A DNA stretch of 64,000 nt from Clostridia bacterium (GCA_017410065.1 JAFQRL010000021.1:1-64000), one strand, 5' to 3'; shown: positions 1 through 8,707, counted from the first letter of the stretch. Numbers and translations are program-made. The notes: generated by a model from the letters alone, not told the origin.

Positions 1-1284
1 ATTCATAAGAACAACGTCCAAAAGCTTGGTAGAGCTATCCATCAAATTGGGAACGTATACTGGAATTGTGCCGAGTTTGCTATCGGAAATGGCACCCTCC
101 CAGAACGAATCCAAAGAATCCTCGTTCTTGAGTCCGGGAATGAGCGACTTAATTTTATTCATTGTTTGAACAGGATTGCGGTAGAGCTGTACGCCATCCT
201 TAATTTCAAGTACATCAAATTCCGCACCGTCAGCTTTCAGTCGGTCACGGGCTGTTTGAATGGAGTTGATGCCAATATCGCAATGAATAAACTTACGACC
301 AAGTTTATTTGCGACAGCCGCAGTTACTCCACTTCCACCAAAAAAGTCGGCAACTATCATTTCCGCATTAGACGATGCCTGAAGAATATAGGTTAACAGT
401 CTTTCTGGTTTTTGAGTTGCATAAGAAAAAGCGGCATCTAATGATTGATCAGAACTTTTAGAAATATTCCATACATCGTCAAGTTCTTTTCCTTCTTTCA
501 TATAACTACGATTCTCTCTGCCCTCAAAATAAGTGATTTTATACCTTCTACCGTCTTCATCCACTTTGTCGTATCTCTTAATAGTTGTATCGGAGTATTC
601 TTCATAAACTGGATTATATATAAAATCATCTGAGTTTACATATCGATAAATTACATCGTGTTTTTTAGAGAAATCTCTTTTGGGAGCAACACCGCCTGTA
701 TATGACCAAACAATTTCATTACGAAAATTCTGCTCACCGAAAATTTCATCTAAAAGTATTTTCACATAATGACAAATATGCCAATCCAAATGAACATATA
801 TAGAAGCAGTATCAGACATGATAGATTTGATTGCCATGAGGTTTTCGTACATCCAATTGAGATACTTTTCTTTATCCCAAACGTCACCGTACATTGTTTC
901 CTCAAACTTTTTTAATTCTTCGATGTCAAGCTCTTTTTCCGCTTGTGCAATAGTTTCAGCCACCTTAGGATTGCGACGAATATAAACATTCTTTGCATAA
1001 TCCGCACCACTTGCAAAAGGAGGATCAATATAAACAAGGTCTACCTGAATGCCTTGTGATTTGAGATAGGCACATGCCGAAACGCATTCTCCGCGAATAA
1101 CCATATTGCCGTCAGCATTTTTGCCCATGGTTTCTATTTTTTCCATCTCGTACAAGGGCATACCGCGCTGAAGTGTCATTGACACCTCATCAGCACCCTT
1201 GTATTTCAGTATTCTGTTGAAGTTCCCGAGAACAGCCTGTCCTTCAATCGGCTCGGGTATGAAAGGTATGTATTTAATTTGCAT
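1..1284 (-). CDS. Type III restriction-modification methyltransferase (Mod), 3' end outside window
   Basis: Site-specific DNA adenine-N6 methyltransferase, modification subunit of the type III system encoded upstream. Reading the minus strand from ATG 1284 gives an open frame to the window edge (428 residues visible). The catalytic motif DPPF lies near residue 87 (VYIDPPFASGADY) and the SAM-binding motif DFFGGSGVTAA near residue 313. This order (DPPY before FxGxG) is typical of beta-class MTases, including Mod and the EcoP family. An AAAGGA ribosome site sits 8 nt before the ATG. The gene overlaps the preceding small membrane protein by 11 bp, so they are co-transcribed and probably coupled. 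Type III Mod proteins usually run 550-650 residues, so roughly the last quarter to third is missing here. Confidence 0.92.
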   Translation of the reverse strand, partial: MQIKYIPFIPEPIEGQAVLGNFNRILKYKGADEVSMTLQRGMPLYEMEKIETMGKNADGNMVIRGECVSACAYLKSQGIQVDLVYIDPPFASGADYAKNVYIRRNPKVAETIAQAEKELDIEELKKFEETMYGDVWDKEKYLNWMYENLMAIKSIMSDTASIYVHLDWHICHYVKILLDEIFGEQNFRNEIVWSYTGGVAPKRDFSKKHDVIYRYVNSDDFIYNPVYEEYSDTTIKRYDKVDEDGRRYKITYFEGRENRSYMKEGKELDDVWNISKSSDQSLDAAFSYATQKPERLLTYILQASSNAEMIVADFFGGSGVTAAVANKLGRKFIHCDIGINSIQTARDRLKADGAEFDVLEIKDGVQLYRNPVQTMNKIKSLIPGLKNEDSLDSFWEGAISDSKLGTIPVYVPNLMDSSTKLLDVVLMN

Positions 1285-1732
1285 TTTTGTTTTCCTTTCG
1301 CTCTAAAGTAAGTTGTAATAATTTCTTACTACTGTTATCACTCAAACTAATTTCTTTTTTCATTTGCGCAGTTAATACATTAATAAGTGAATTGACCTCT
1401 TTAATTTTCTTTTCATACTCTTCAGATTGCCAAGAAAGATTATACATGTCTAAGATGGCTTCCACCACCATATCGTAACATTGTTGCATTTTTGCAGAAC
1501 CATACAATTTCCCTAAAGCTGTTATTTCCGCCATCTGATGAAAAGTTAATTCTTTTTCTGAAGATTGTGTAAATTTTATAGTATGTAAAAACGTTAGGAT
1601 CCTTATATATGCCTCCGTTTTTTTATCTTTCTTTTCTTTTGAGTTCTGTATTATAAATATTATTATTTCTGTTATTATTCCACCTAAAGTTGCTAAAAAC
1701 GCACCAAGAACAAGTGCCCAAAATTCACTCAT
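1274..1732 (-). CDS. Small membrane-anchored protein inside type III R-M operon
   Basis: I do not recognise a family. The product has about 152 residues. One strong hydrophobic segment spans roughly residues 5-30 (FWALVLGAFLATLGGII then EIIIFII), followed by a lysine-rich stretch and a helical, charged cytoplasmic tail with coiled-coil character. The ATG at 1732 is preferred over a TTG at 1741 because AAGGAG lies 10 nt before it and only 1 nt before the TTG. It begins just after the stop of the upstream 278-residue protein and its end overlaps the Mod start. A bitopic membrane protein between Res and Mod is not part of the canonical type III system. By inference it could be a membrane effector or anchor for the neighbouring protein. 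Confidence 0.75.
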   Translation of the reverse strand: MSEFWALVLGAFLATLGGIITEIIIFIIQNSKEKKDKKTEAYIRILTFLHTIKFTQSSEKELTFHQMAEITALGKLYGSAKMQQCYDMVVEAILDMYNLSWQSEEYEKKIKEVNSLINVLTAQMKKEISLSDNSSKKLLQLTLERKENKNAN

Positions 1733-1737
1733 AATAG

Positions 1738-2574
1738 TCAAACTCCTTTTTCTAGCGTAATCAAAAGTCTTATGATATTACCGGTTTGATACATGATGTA
1801 TTCCAACAGATTTTCGCTTGTTTTATCATGATGCTTGGCATAATTGTTCATGAAATTAGTATAGCACTGTTGAAGAGTTTCTAAATTGTTGCTAATTTCC
1901 GGTGGTACGCCTTTAGATTTTATATAATTGCCGTATTCAGATTTTAAATTTTCCAATGTCTTTGTCGTGCTGAAAAAATCTTGGAAGAAGCGTTCCAACG
2001 CTTTACGGAACTTATCTGCTACATCACTTGCATTGTTGCTATCAAGATTAGAATAATCCTTTAACGCATCAATCCATGCTTTCCTCGCTTGTGGATATGC
2101 TTTCAACCATTCCAACGGCTCAGAAACGAGCCCATCATCTAGTTCTTTTGCGCCTTTTGGAAAAACAAAAATTCCGTCATTATCTCTCAATATCTCATAT
2201 GGAATGTGTGTATTAATTAAACAATCCATAAGAACCTTTGTCAAAATTTGTTTTTCACCTTTAGCATCTTCTGCTTGTTCAATGCAGTTGATAAAACAAA
2301 CATAGTAAGAGAGATAGTCACTTAGCGTGGTTTGGTGATTCGAGATAATCCCAACACAATCGCGAAAGCGTTCTCTGCTATAATAATCGTTGCATAAAGA
2401 CTTGTCTGTAGATGAGCCCGTCTCATCACAGAAACGAAAATACTCGTGAAAAGAAATATTTAAATCATTAATAAGCATATTCAACGTATTGGATATTCTT
2501 TTGAAAAAAAGTTTGACTTTTTCTTTATCATTAAACCCAACACCAAGTTTCTCCCTGTAATCTAACCAGTCCAT
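1738..2574 (-). CDS. Unrecognised helical protein in type III R-M operon, possibly HEPN/Abi-like C-terminus
   Basis: 278 residues, almost entirely helical, with no signal peptide or membrane segment. Its ATG directly follows the Res stop codon (TAG then ATG) and uses an AAGGAGAG site inside the end of res, so it is translationally coupled. The last 45 residues (NNYAKHHDKTS, then a hydrophobic helix ending TGNIIRLLITL) resemble the C-terminal segment I associate with abortive-infection and HEPN-type proteins, where a polar H/K-rich turn precedes a terminal helix. That resemblance is by eye only. Its position between restriction and methylation subunits, followed by a membrane protein, argues for a defence-accessory role. 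Confidence 0.7.
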   Translation of the reverse strand: MDWLDYREKLGVGFNDKEKVKLFFKRISNTLNMLINDLNISFHEYFRFCDETGSSTDKSLCNDYYSRERFRDCVGIISNHQTTLSDYLSYYVCFINCIEQAEDAKGEKQILTKVLMDCLINTHIPYEILRDNDGIFVFPKGAKELDDGLVSEPLEWLKAYPQARKAWIDALKDYSNLDSNNASDVADKFRKALERFFQDFFSTTKTLENLKSEYGNYIKSKGVPPEISNNLETLQQCYTNFMNNYAKHHDKTSENLLEYIMYQTGNIIRLLITLEKGV

Positions 2575-5442
2575 CTAACTCTCCTTCTCCTCAAAAAACT
2601 CTTTAATTCTCTTATGTGTCAGTATAATTCTATCATTATCTGGAAGAGAATCCTCCAAATAGAGATAGTCAAAACGGTCGTAACCGAAAGCGTCATTATT
2701 TTTCTTCGCAAACTCGGTTTCCATAAATGTGCGCTTATCTTTGAACGTAGGGTCGTTTTTATAAATATCACCTTTTGTTTCAACGATAATCGCTTTATGG
2801 ATTTTGCCATCTTTGCGCTTAATAATCAAGAAATCTGGGGTGTAAATGCCAACATAGCTCCATTTACCGCCGGCATTCTTGTAACACTTAATCTTGAATT
2901 CGGTCATAGCACGATCACCGTTATAATAGACTTCGAGATCAAGCGTGGCAATATCGTCAAGTCCAAGAACTTCTCGTAAGAAAGTCTGCTCAAAACCGCT
3001 ATCGGTACGATAGGGCAAATAATGGAATGAGCGGGTTCTATTGGGATGTGAAGATACTGCCTTTACAAGATCTTTTACGGCAAATTCATTGCCCGTCTCT
3101 TTTGCAAGATCTATCAACTGCTGAATTTTAGGATCAACCTTAAACTTTCCCTTATCTTCAAGGATTATATTGTTTACCATTTGAGCATCCGGATAGTAAT
3201 CGCCCAGCTTTTCTGTCTGAACGGTAGATTTGAAATTAGCAATATTCAAGAGATTTGCTTCTTCGGGGATCAATTCTTCTCGTGTAGAGAAGCTACACTT
3301 ATCGCAAAACGCTTTTCTGATATTTGCTTCAATGGCACTGTGATTATATTTTGAACTATAATAACGAACACCATCTTTTGTGTAAGTTATCTGCTCAAAA
3401 ATAGCATCTAACGCCTCGTTATAAGGACAAAGCTGTTCCATGGTTATAAAACCGAAACTTCCCTTAGTGATACGATAAAGCCATGCGTTGAACGATGCGG
3501 GTTCGTTACCACGTTCACTATCATCAACGGTTATGCCAAGGTCTTGCATGGACAGATCAGTCGTTCTTATAATATCAGCTGTTATAGCAGTATTATCGGT
3601 AGATTTGGTTATACCACCTACAATGTCAGCTTCTTCTATCACAAGGGATTCATAGTTTATCTTTAACTGATAGAAATCCACTTTGGGCAATTTGAGATAT
3701 GCAGTTCTATCGTATCTCCGTATTGTGGTTTTTTCGTTGTTCGCTTCGGAAAATTCTTTAAGCGAAATATGATGCTGTTGCAAAAGCTGTGCATTGAGCT
3801 TGTCCGCATTCGTGTCGTTGAGATAGATCAAAGCTGTTTCGGGGGTGCCTTTCACGACCTGACGCAGACAACGGCAAGACGTCTGCAAAACCATATTTTT
3901 AGGACAATCTCCTTCTTGGGAAAGAATAATACCCGTAAGGCTCTTACAGTCCCAGCCTTCTTTGCCTATCTGAACCAACAATACAACTCTGATTTTGGAT
4001 ATTGACTTGTCAAGAATATCAAATTGCATTTGGCTATCAGTTGGTTGAGGATATTGCTTGTTGCCTTTATGGAATTTCAATATAGCATCAGAGGATATAC
4101 CATATTGCGATGCAATGCTTGAAACGATGGGATACACAACTTCTTCTAGCTTTTCAATCGTTCCGCAATAAATACCGAGCTTTGCAACAAGACCGCCATC
4201 GTAAACGGCATCTTTGTATGTATCAAAGAATAAACGCACACCGTTTTCAATGATACGAGAGCTATCTGCAATCTCTGCAATTTTTACGACAGGTCGCTTT
4301 AAGAAATTACCTACACCATCAATCAGAGGGTAGTAATATACGATGTTAGTAATTTCTGCCGTTCCTACCGAAAGGTCTTCTGTTATTTTGATTTTCTCTG
4401 CTTTTTCAAGATAGGGAGTACCGGAGAATCCTACAACCGAATTAACCGTCTTATTTTCAGTCCATTTGCTTACAACAGCACGAAGTTTAATTTCATCACT
4501 TACTGCGTGGTGGACTTCATCAATGAATATTGAAAGAGAAGGAAGTTTGCCAATGAGATTACGAAGCTCATTAGCCTGTCTATCCTTTTCATCATCGCTT
4601 TCTTCAAACAAGGTTATCTGTCCGTCTTTTTCTTGAATACGGTCAAGAATAACCTTTTCTGCATTTGTTACGGCAACAAGACCAAAAAGTTCGGAAAGAG
4701 GCTGATGATTCGCGATTTTCTGCACATTCGGGTTCTTGGTTTTGTTAGATTTCTTTTCTGTTTTGCTCTGATCCAACACCTCAAAAGAAATCATACGCTT
4801 AATATCGGTTGCAGCAGGTTCGGGAATAATCCAAGCCGGGTTGAAGTTCTGAATGGTTTTCAAACTTGGTACAACTGAAGATTTCAATCCAGAGGGTGCG
4901 AATATAATAAAGTTATGAGCAAATGCGGGATTGTGCGGCTCATTCATAGCAAAGTAAAGGTCAAGGTAGATAAATGCCGCCATCAAATAGGTTTTACCTG
5001 CACCCATGGGAAGACTGAACAAATAATCCGTATATGTAACGCCATAAAAGGTATCGTTCCATACCTTGTTGTAATCAATGCTGTCAGGTGTTTTCTTGAT
5101 TGCCTTTTCAAGCTTTGCTGATACCTGTTCATCGTTATCATTCTTCATACACGCATATTCAAAGAGTGCTGCCGCAGAAGGATGCGAAATCAAATAATCT
5201 CTTGTGCTTCGAGAAAGCTCCAAAGCATTCAAATCAAGCGTATTAAAAGCGCCTTCTTTGAAAAGCGTAGAAAGAGGCTTACCTTGACACGCTATTTTCA
5301 AAAACAGATAGGTCTTTATCGCATCAATCTGAGCATCGCGCATCTGGCCTGTTTTTACTATATAATCAATCAAAGAAGTTATCGTGCAATCGGACGAAGA
5401 TAACCACTGGTTGCGCTTGTTTTCTATAATTTTGTAAAACAT
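2575..5442 (-). CDS. Type III restriction enzyme, helicase-nuclease subunit (Res)
   Basis: 955-residue ATP-dependent restriction subunit that cleaves DNA after meeting unmethylated asymmetric sites, acting in complex with Mod. A superfamily-2 helicase core is visible: Walker A in SLPMGAGKTYLMAAF near residue 146, Walker B/DEVH in IFIDEVHHAVS near residue 306, a GFSGTP motif III, and a QTSCRCLRQ motif VI. The C-terminal PD-(D/E)xK endonuclease has TPDFLI near residue 866 and IIVETKG near residue 886. GGAG lies 6-7 nt before the ATG. The length fits the family (900-1000). Res precedes Mod here, separated by two accessory genes, whereas Mod-Res is the common order. Confidence 0.93.
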   Translation of the reverse strand: MFYKIIENKRNQWLSSSDCTITSLIDYIVKTGQMRDAQIDAIKTYLFLKIACQGKPLSTLFKEGAFNTLDLNALELSRSTRDYLISHPSAAALFEYACMKNDNDEQVSAKLEKAIKKTPDSIDYNKVWNDTFYGVTYTDYLFSLPMGAGKTYLMAAFIYLDLYFAMNEPHNPAFAHNFIIFAPSGLKSSVVPSLKTIQNFNPAWIIPEPAATDIKRMISFEVLDQSKTEKKSNKTKNPNVQKIANHQPLSELFGLVAVTNAEKVILDRIQEKDGQITLFEESDDEKDRQANELRNLIGKLPSLSIFIDEVHHAVSDEIKLRAVVSKWTENKTVNSVVGFSGTPYLEKAEKIKITEDLSVGTAEITNIVYYYPLIDGVGNFLKRPVVKIAEIADSSRIIENGVRLFFDTYKDAVYDGGLVAKLGIYCGTIEKLEEVVYPIVSSIASQYGISSDAILKFHKGNKQYPQPTDSQMQFDILDKSISKIRVVLLVQIGKEGWDCKSLTGIILSQEGDCPKNMVLQTSCRCLRQVVKGTPETALIYLNDTNADKLNAQLLQQHHISLKEFSEANNEKTTIRRYDRTAYLKLPKVDFYQLKINYESLVIEEADIVGGITKSTDNTAITADIIRTTDLSMQDLGITVDDSERGNEPASFNAWLYRITKGSFGFITMEQLCPYNEALDAIFEQITYTKDGVRYYSSKYNHSAIEANIRKAFCDKCSFSTREELIPEEANLLNIANFKSTVQTEKLGDYYPDAQMVNNIILEDKGKFKVDPKIQQLIDLAKETGNEFAVKDLVKAVSSHPNRTRSFHYLPYRTDSGFEQTFLREVLGLDDIATLDLEVYYNGDRAMTEFKIKCYKNAGGKWSYVGIYTPDFLIIKRKDGKIHKAIIVETKGDIYKNDPTFKDKRTFMETEFAKKNNDAFGYDRFDYLYLEDSLPDNDRIILTHKRIKEFFEEKES

Positions 5443-5474
5443 TATTTACTCCGTAATCCTAAATTTGTATAGTT

Positions 5475-6194
5475 TTAATCCACAATCGTTTTTGCAACAT
5501 ATACTTTGATTGCATCTCGTATCATAACAAGTGCATTTCGCTTTGGTTGGTATGGTAGTTGTGTAAATGGAATATTACCGCCCATACCCGATGCCGCTTT
5601 TGCTGTTGCAATAAACGGAGCGCAATCCATATTTTTTGATATTTTATCATATAGAGAATCTGCTTGACGTCTAAACAAACCCGAATCTGCTAACAGCTCG
5701 TTAATTTTTTGAATTGTATCTTCGGCATCTTTAATCTTCTTGGCTTTATCGATTTTTGACGCTGCTTTTTGCGGTTTATCACTTTCATTCCTCTGCCTAT
5801 AAATCTCTTTCAGATCCTCGATTGCTACTTCGGGGGCGAGGGTATGGAAGATAAGCCAATTGCGGCTCATGGTTTCGGCGGGGGCTTGGCGGTAGATGTC
5901 CTTGCTATCCTCGCCTGTGGCGAAGTGCCAGAAGCGGTAGAGGTAACCTGCCCAATAGAGCACCTCTTTATCGTACACGGTGCCGCCCTTTGTGAGCTCG
6001 GCGTTATCGGCAATCTCTGCGAGGAGATATTCTTCGCCAGCCCATTGCAAGCGGTTGAACTTGGAGTCAAGTCCTTTGGCGACCTCGCCTGTCATAAACG
6101 CCTTGATGAAGTTCACGCTATCGTAACCGACAGCACCTGACAGCTCAAAGAGTCTGCCTTGTATATCACACATTTTCAGTTGGAGTTCGTTCAT
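5475..6194 (-). CDS. Partner protein of HTH-DUF3990 gene, unknown function
   Basis: 239 residues, soluble. The N-terminal ~125 residues form a compact domain (SGAVGYDSVNFIKAFMTGEV near the start, then YWAGYLYRFWHFATGE). A charged linker rich in Lys/Asp (residues ~130-165) leads to a short C-terminal domain. It lies 12 bp downstream of the HTH-DUF3990 gene with a perfect AGGAGG five bases before ATG, so the two are one transcriptional unit and likely act as a pair. Small genes next to DUF3990 proteins in gut Firmicutes are often treated as toxin-antitoxin partners. I infer that role here but see no catalytic motif. Confidence 0.75.
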   Translation of the reverse strand: MNELQLKMCDIQGRLFELSGAVGYDSVNFIKAFMTGEVAKGLDSKFNRLQWAGEEYLLAEIADNAELTKGGTVYDKEVLYWAGYLYRFWHFATGEDSKDIYRQAPAETMSRNWLIFHTLAPEVAIEDLKEIYRQRNESDKPQKAASKIDKAKKIKDAEDTIQKINELLADSGLFRRQADSLYDKISKNMDCAPFIATAKAASGMGGNIPFTQLPYQPKRNALVMIRDAIKVYVAKTIVD

Positions 6195-6206
6195 TGTGTC
6201 CTCCTA

Positions 6207-7070
6207 TTATTTCGCCTCGTCAAGTATCTCGTCGTAGAACTTTCCTTCGCGGCGGTAGTTCTTGCAAATGTCGTTTGCAAGTGTTATTCCCCTCACGCGG
6301 TTGGCTTCGCTCTCGTCCTGAAGGAATCTGCGCTCCATCATAGAGATGGGGAGCTCCTTTTCAACGCGAACGGCTGCACACGCCTTTGCTGTGGTCGCTA
6401 CGTACTGCTTTCCGAGCTTCAGCGCGGACAGGCTGTTGACGAGTGCCATATCGGTGATACCGCCGGTGAAGAAGTTATCCAGCACGTAGAACATTCTGTC
6501 GTTTGCGATGCTTCCGATCACAAGATCCTTGCCTGCATCGAGCTGACTGTATTTATCGTAAAATGCCGTGCCCTTGATCTGTTCCATTCTGCCGCGGTGG
6601 TAGGCAACGAGCATTGCCCAGTCGATGTCGGCTTTTATCTCAATGGAATTAAGCTCGCGCATATCGATCGACACGATATAGAACTTGGATTTTTCAAAAT
6701 CGCAAATGAGTGTCAGCGGTTGTCCGGGCTCACTTCCCATATAGAAGCCCTTACCGAAGTCACACATCTCGCGGCTCTTGGGAGCGATGTCGCCAACGAT
6801 ACCCGACTTTGAGCCGTGGTAGAGCAGGATTCTTCCTTCTTCAAGTGCGATTTCCTCGGCTGCGTTTCTGATCTTATCGAGGATCATCTGATAGACGGGA
6901 ACGCCCTGTGCCTTGCAGTATTCGTAAAGGGTTGCCTGCGCCAATTTCGTGGGGATCGCACGACCGTTTTCCCAACGGTTGATGGTCGCAAAGGTCACGC
7001 CCAGCTTCTCGGCGAAGTCGGCTTGGCTCAGCCCCAAATATTCTCTTATACTCTTGATTAGCTTTTGCAT
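6207..7070 (-). CDS. HTH (XRE) protein fused to DUF3990 (ADP-ribosyltransferase-like) domain
   Basis: 287 residues. Residues 1-60 are a Cro/C1-type helix-turn-helix (SIREYLGLSQADFAEKLGV, TINRWENGRAIPT). From about residue 85 a DUF3990 domain starts with LYHGSKSGI and DFGKGFYMGSEP. The DUF3990 family is placed with ADP-ribosyltransferase-like folds, and YHGS and GKGFY are its hallmarks. The ATG at 7070 is chosen over an upstream ATG because GGAGG sits 6 nt before it. It heads the six-gene operon and has a consensus promoter overlapped by an 8-bp dyad, which fits autoregulation by its own HTH. A regulator-effector fusion heading a restriction operon suggests a toxin-antitoxin or sensing module. 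The biochemical activity is inferred. Confidence 0.85.
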   Translation of the reverse strand: MQKLIKSIREYLGLSQADFAEKLGVTFATINRWENGRAIPTKLAQATLYEYCKAQGVPVYQMILDKIRNAAEEIALEEGRILLYHGSKSGIVGDIAPKSREMCDFGKGFYMGSEPGQPLTLICDFEKSKFYIVSIDMRELNSIEIKADIDWAMLVAYHRGRMEQIKGTAFYDKYSQLDAGKDLVIGSIANDRMFYVLDNFFTGGITDMALVNSLSALKLGKQYVATTAKACAAVRVEKELPISMMERRFLQDESEANRVRGITLANDICKNYRREGKFYDEILDEAK

Positions 7071-7086
7071 TTTGTGCCTCCGCTTC

Positions 7087-7138
7087 ATATAACAAATATT
7101 ATCATTTCCATTATACCAAATGTTATATCGTATGTCAA
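7087..7138 (-). promoter_or_regulatory. Consensus promoter with dyad operator for the defence operon
   Basis: Reading minus: TTGACA (7138-7133), 17-bp spacer, TATAAT (7115-7110). The arms ATATAACA (7087-7094) and TGTTATAT (7121-7128) form an 8-bp inverted repeat, 26 bp apart, that brackets the -10 box. It is a likely binding site for the HTH protein encoded just downstream. Confidence 0.85.
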
Positions 7139-7238
7139 TAATTATTATATTCTTTTATGTAAACTTTTTTGTAAAACAACGGCGGGAGGTAGAAAAAAGG
7201 AAAAAGTTTCAAAATGGGGTTGAAAAATCGGTTGGGTT

Positions 7239-7282
7239 GTGGTATAGTTGTGATATAAAAAGTGGTATAGTTGTGATATAAA
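7239..7282 (+). repeat. 21-bp direct repeat upstream of hydrolase gene
   Basis: Two identical copies of GTGGTATAGTTGTGATATAA (plus one further A) at 7239-7259 and 7262-7282, period 23 bp, i.e. about two helical turns. They end 34 bp before the hydrolase ATG. They could be paired operator sites or a duplicated -10 region (GATATA). Confidence 0.7.
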
Positions 7283-7316
7283 TATAAGTGGAAAATAAAT
7301 GTTTGGAGATAATAAT

Positions 7317-8330
7317 ATGAAGGTAACAAAGAGTCATATTTACGAGAGGGCACTTTTCACGGAGACGGTGCCGTCGATGAGGTACGACGGAAGCATTCCC
7401 TTTGGGGAGTGGCAGGCGGCGGCGAGGGCGAAGCTTTGCGAGCTTCTCGGGCTACCGCTTGAGCGGTGCGCTCACGAGCTTACTGTTGATTATGAGCGGG
7501 AGCACGAGGAGTACCGTGAGTACCGCTTCTCTGTGCAGACAGAGCCCGGCTATTACGTGCCTTGCCATCTGCTTGTGCCGAACGAAGCTTCGGGAAAGAT
7601 TCAGCTGACGCTTTGCCTTATGGGGCACAGCATGGGAATGCATATCGGGCTTGGCGTTGCGAAGACCGAGCGCGATGAGAGGACTCTTGCGGAATGGCCC
7701 GACAGAGCACTTGCTCTGTGCGCGGTGAAGCAGGGTCGGGCGGCACTTGTGCTTGAGGCGCGCAACTTCGGCGAGGCGAGCGTTGAGGGCTACGGCGTGA
7801 CCTGTACGGAGACGGCTAAGACCGCTTTGCTTATCGGCAGGACGGTTATCGGAGAGCGCGTGTGGGATGCTATGCGAGTGCTTGATGCGGTAAGCGAGAG
7901 CTTTGATTTTCTTGATTTTACAGAGCTTATCTGCACCGGCAATTCGGGCGGCGGCACAGCCACATATTATCTTTCCTGCCTTGACGAGCGCATAAAGATC
8001 TCTGCTCCATCCTGCGCAGTTTGCGAGTTTGAGTCGTCTATCGCGGCTGTGCCTCACTGTATGTGCAACAACGTACCGAGGATCAAAAAATATTTTGAGA
8101 TGGGCGATCTTGGCGGAATGATCGCACCGAGGCAGCTTATAATCGCGGCGGGAAAATTTGATCCCGACTTCCCCATTTCGGGCACGAAGGCTTCCTTTGC
8201 AAGGATCAAAGCGCTTTATTCTGCTGCGGGAGCCGAGGATAATTGCCGACTTCTAGTCGGCGAGAACGCGCATTATTATTACGCAGACCTTATCTGGAAT
8301 AGAATAAACGAAATAATGAAATTAGCGTAG
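7317..8330 (+). CDS. Alpha/beta hydrolase (dienelactone hydrolase / acetyl-xylan-esterase-like)
   Basis: 337-residue cytoplasmic serine hydrolase. The nucleophile elbow is CTGNSGGGTATYY near residue 215, a GxSGG variant of GxSxG. The oxyanion region is LMGHSMGMHIG, and the C-terminal GENAHYYYADL supplies the catalytic His. AAGKFDPDFP before it is the expected acid loop. The family cleaves esters on small molecules or acetylated sugars; the substrate is not visible. The ATG at 7317 has GGAG 8 nt upstream; an in-frame ATG at 7299 lacks a site. It stands alone between the defence operon and a hairpin array. Confidence 0.85.
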   Translation: MKVTKSHIYERALFTETVPSMRYDGSIPFGEWQAAARAKLCELLGLPLERCAHELTVDYEREHEEYREYRFSVQTEPGYYVPCHLLVPNEASGKIQLTLCLMGHSMGMHIGLGVAKTERDERTLAEWPDRALALCAVKQGRAALVLEARNFGEASVEGYGVTCTETAKTALLIGRTVIGERVWDAMRVLDAVSESFDFLDFTELICTGNSGGGTATYYLSCLDERIKISAPSCAVCEFESSIAAVPHCMCNNVPRIKKYFEMGDLGGMIAPRQLIIAAGKFDPDFPISGTKASFARIKALYSAAGAEDNCRLLVGENAHYYYADLIWNRINEIMKLA

Positions 8331-8349
8331 TGCCCTTAAGGACACTGCG

Positions 8350-8561
8350 CAACTAAGTTTGCCCTTTGGGCAAGTGAAGTTATCTCTGATAGTGAAGTTC
8401 ACTTCGTGAGTGAAGTTTCGCCTGACGGCGAAGTGATGGGCAAACTTAACTTCACTCGTGCGATAGCACGAACTTCACTGAAACGGGGTTCCCCGAAGCG
8501 AAGCATGAGCTTTGGGGGTTCGCGGTGCAACTTCACTTTCGCGTAAGCGAAAACTTCACTA
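8350..8561 (+). repeat. 212-bp hairpin array, family 1, copy A
   Basis: Short palindromes are linked by repeated GTGAAGTT or its complement AACTTCAC. Visible hairpins include GCCC-TTT-GGGC, TCGCC-TGAC-GGCGA, CGTGC-GATA-GCACG and TTCGC-GTAA-GCGAA. An inverted copy with the same overall length lies at 55564-55775. Differences between copies sit mostly in hairpins and preserve pairing (TTCGC/GCGAA here, TTTTGC/GCAAAA there). A further hairpin follows at 8602-8639, as beside copy B, and both copies are then followed by CTGTCGGT. Confidence 0.9.
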
Positions 8562-8601
8562 TATTTTCATTTGTGACCACAAATGCAGTGCTTGCAAAGA
8601 A

Positions 8602-8639
8602 AAGAGGACAGAGAGTGTAAAATCATTCTCTGTCCTCTT
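8602..8639 (+). terminator. Long hairpin at the end of hairpin array A
   Basis: AAGAGGACAGAGAGTG, a 6-nt loop, then CATTCTCTGTCCTCTT: a 16-bp stem with one G-T pair. No T-run follows on the plus strand, so it is a weak terminator at best. The next bases CTGTCGGT also flank the hairpin of copy B, so it is probably part of the repeat element. Confidence 0.55.
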
Positions 8640-8707
8640 CCTGTCGGTAGGTACTATATCTATTGAATCTAAATTTTTAAAAAATTTTAAATTAAATTGC
8701 GCATTTT

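Noticed and set aside
8350..8561. CRISPR-like array from regularly spaced GTGAAGTT words
   Set aside because: Repeats are only 7-8 bp, spacers are self-complementary hairpins, orientation alternates and there are no cas genes. The 212-bp block is itself repeated at 55.6 kb.
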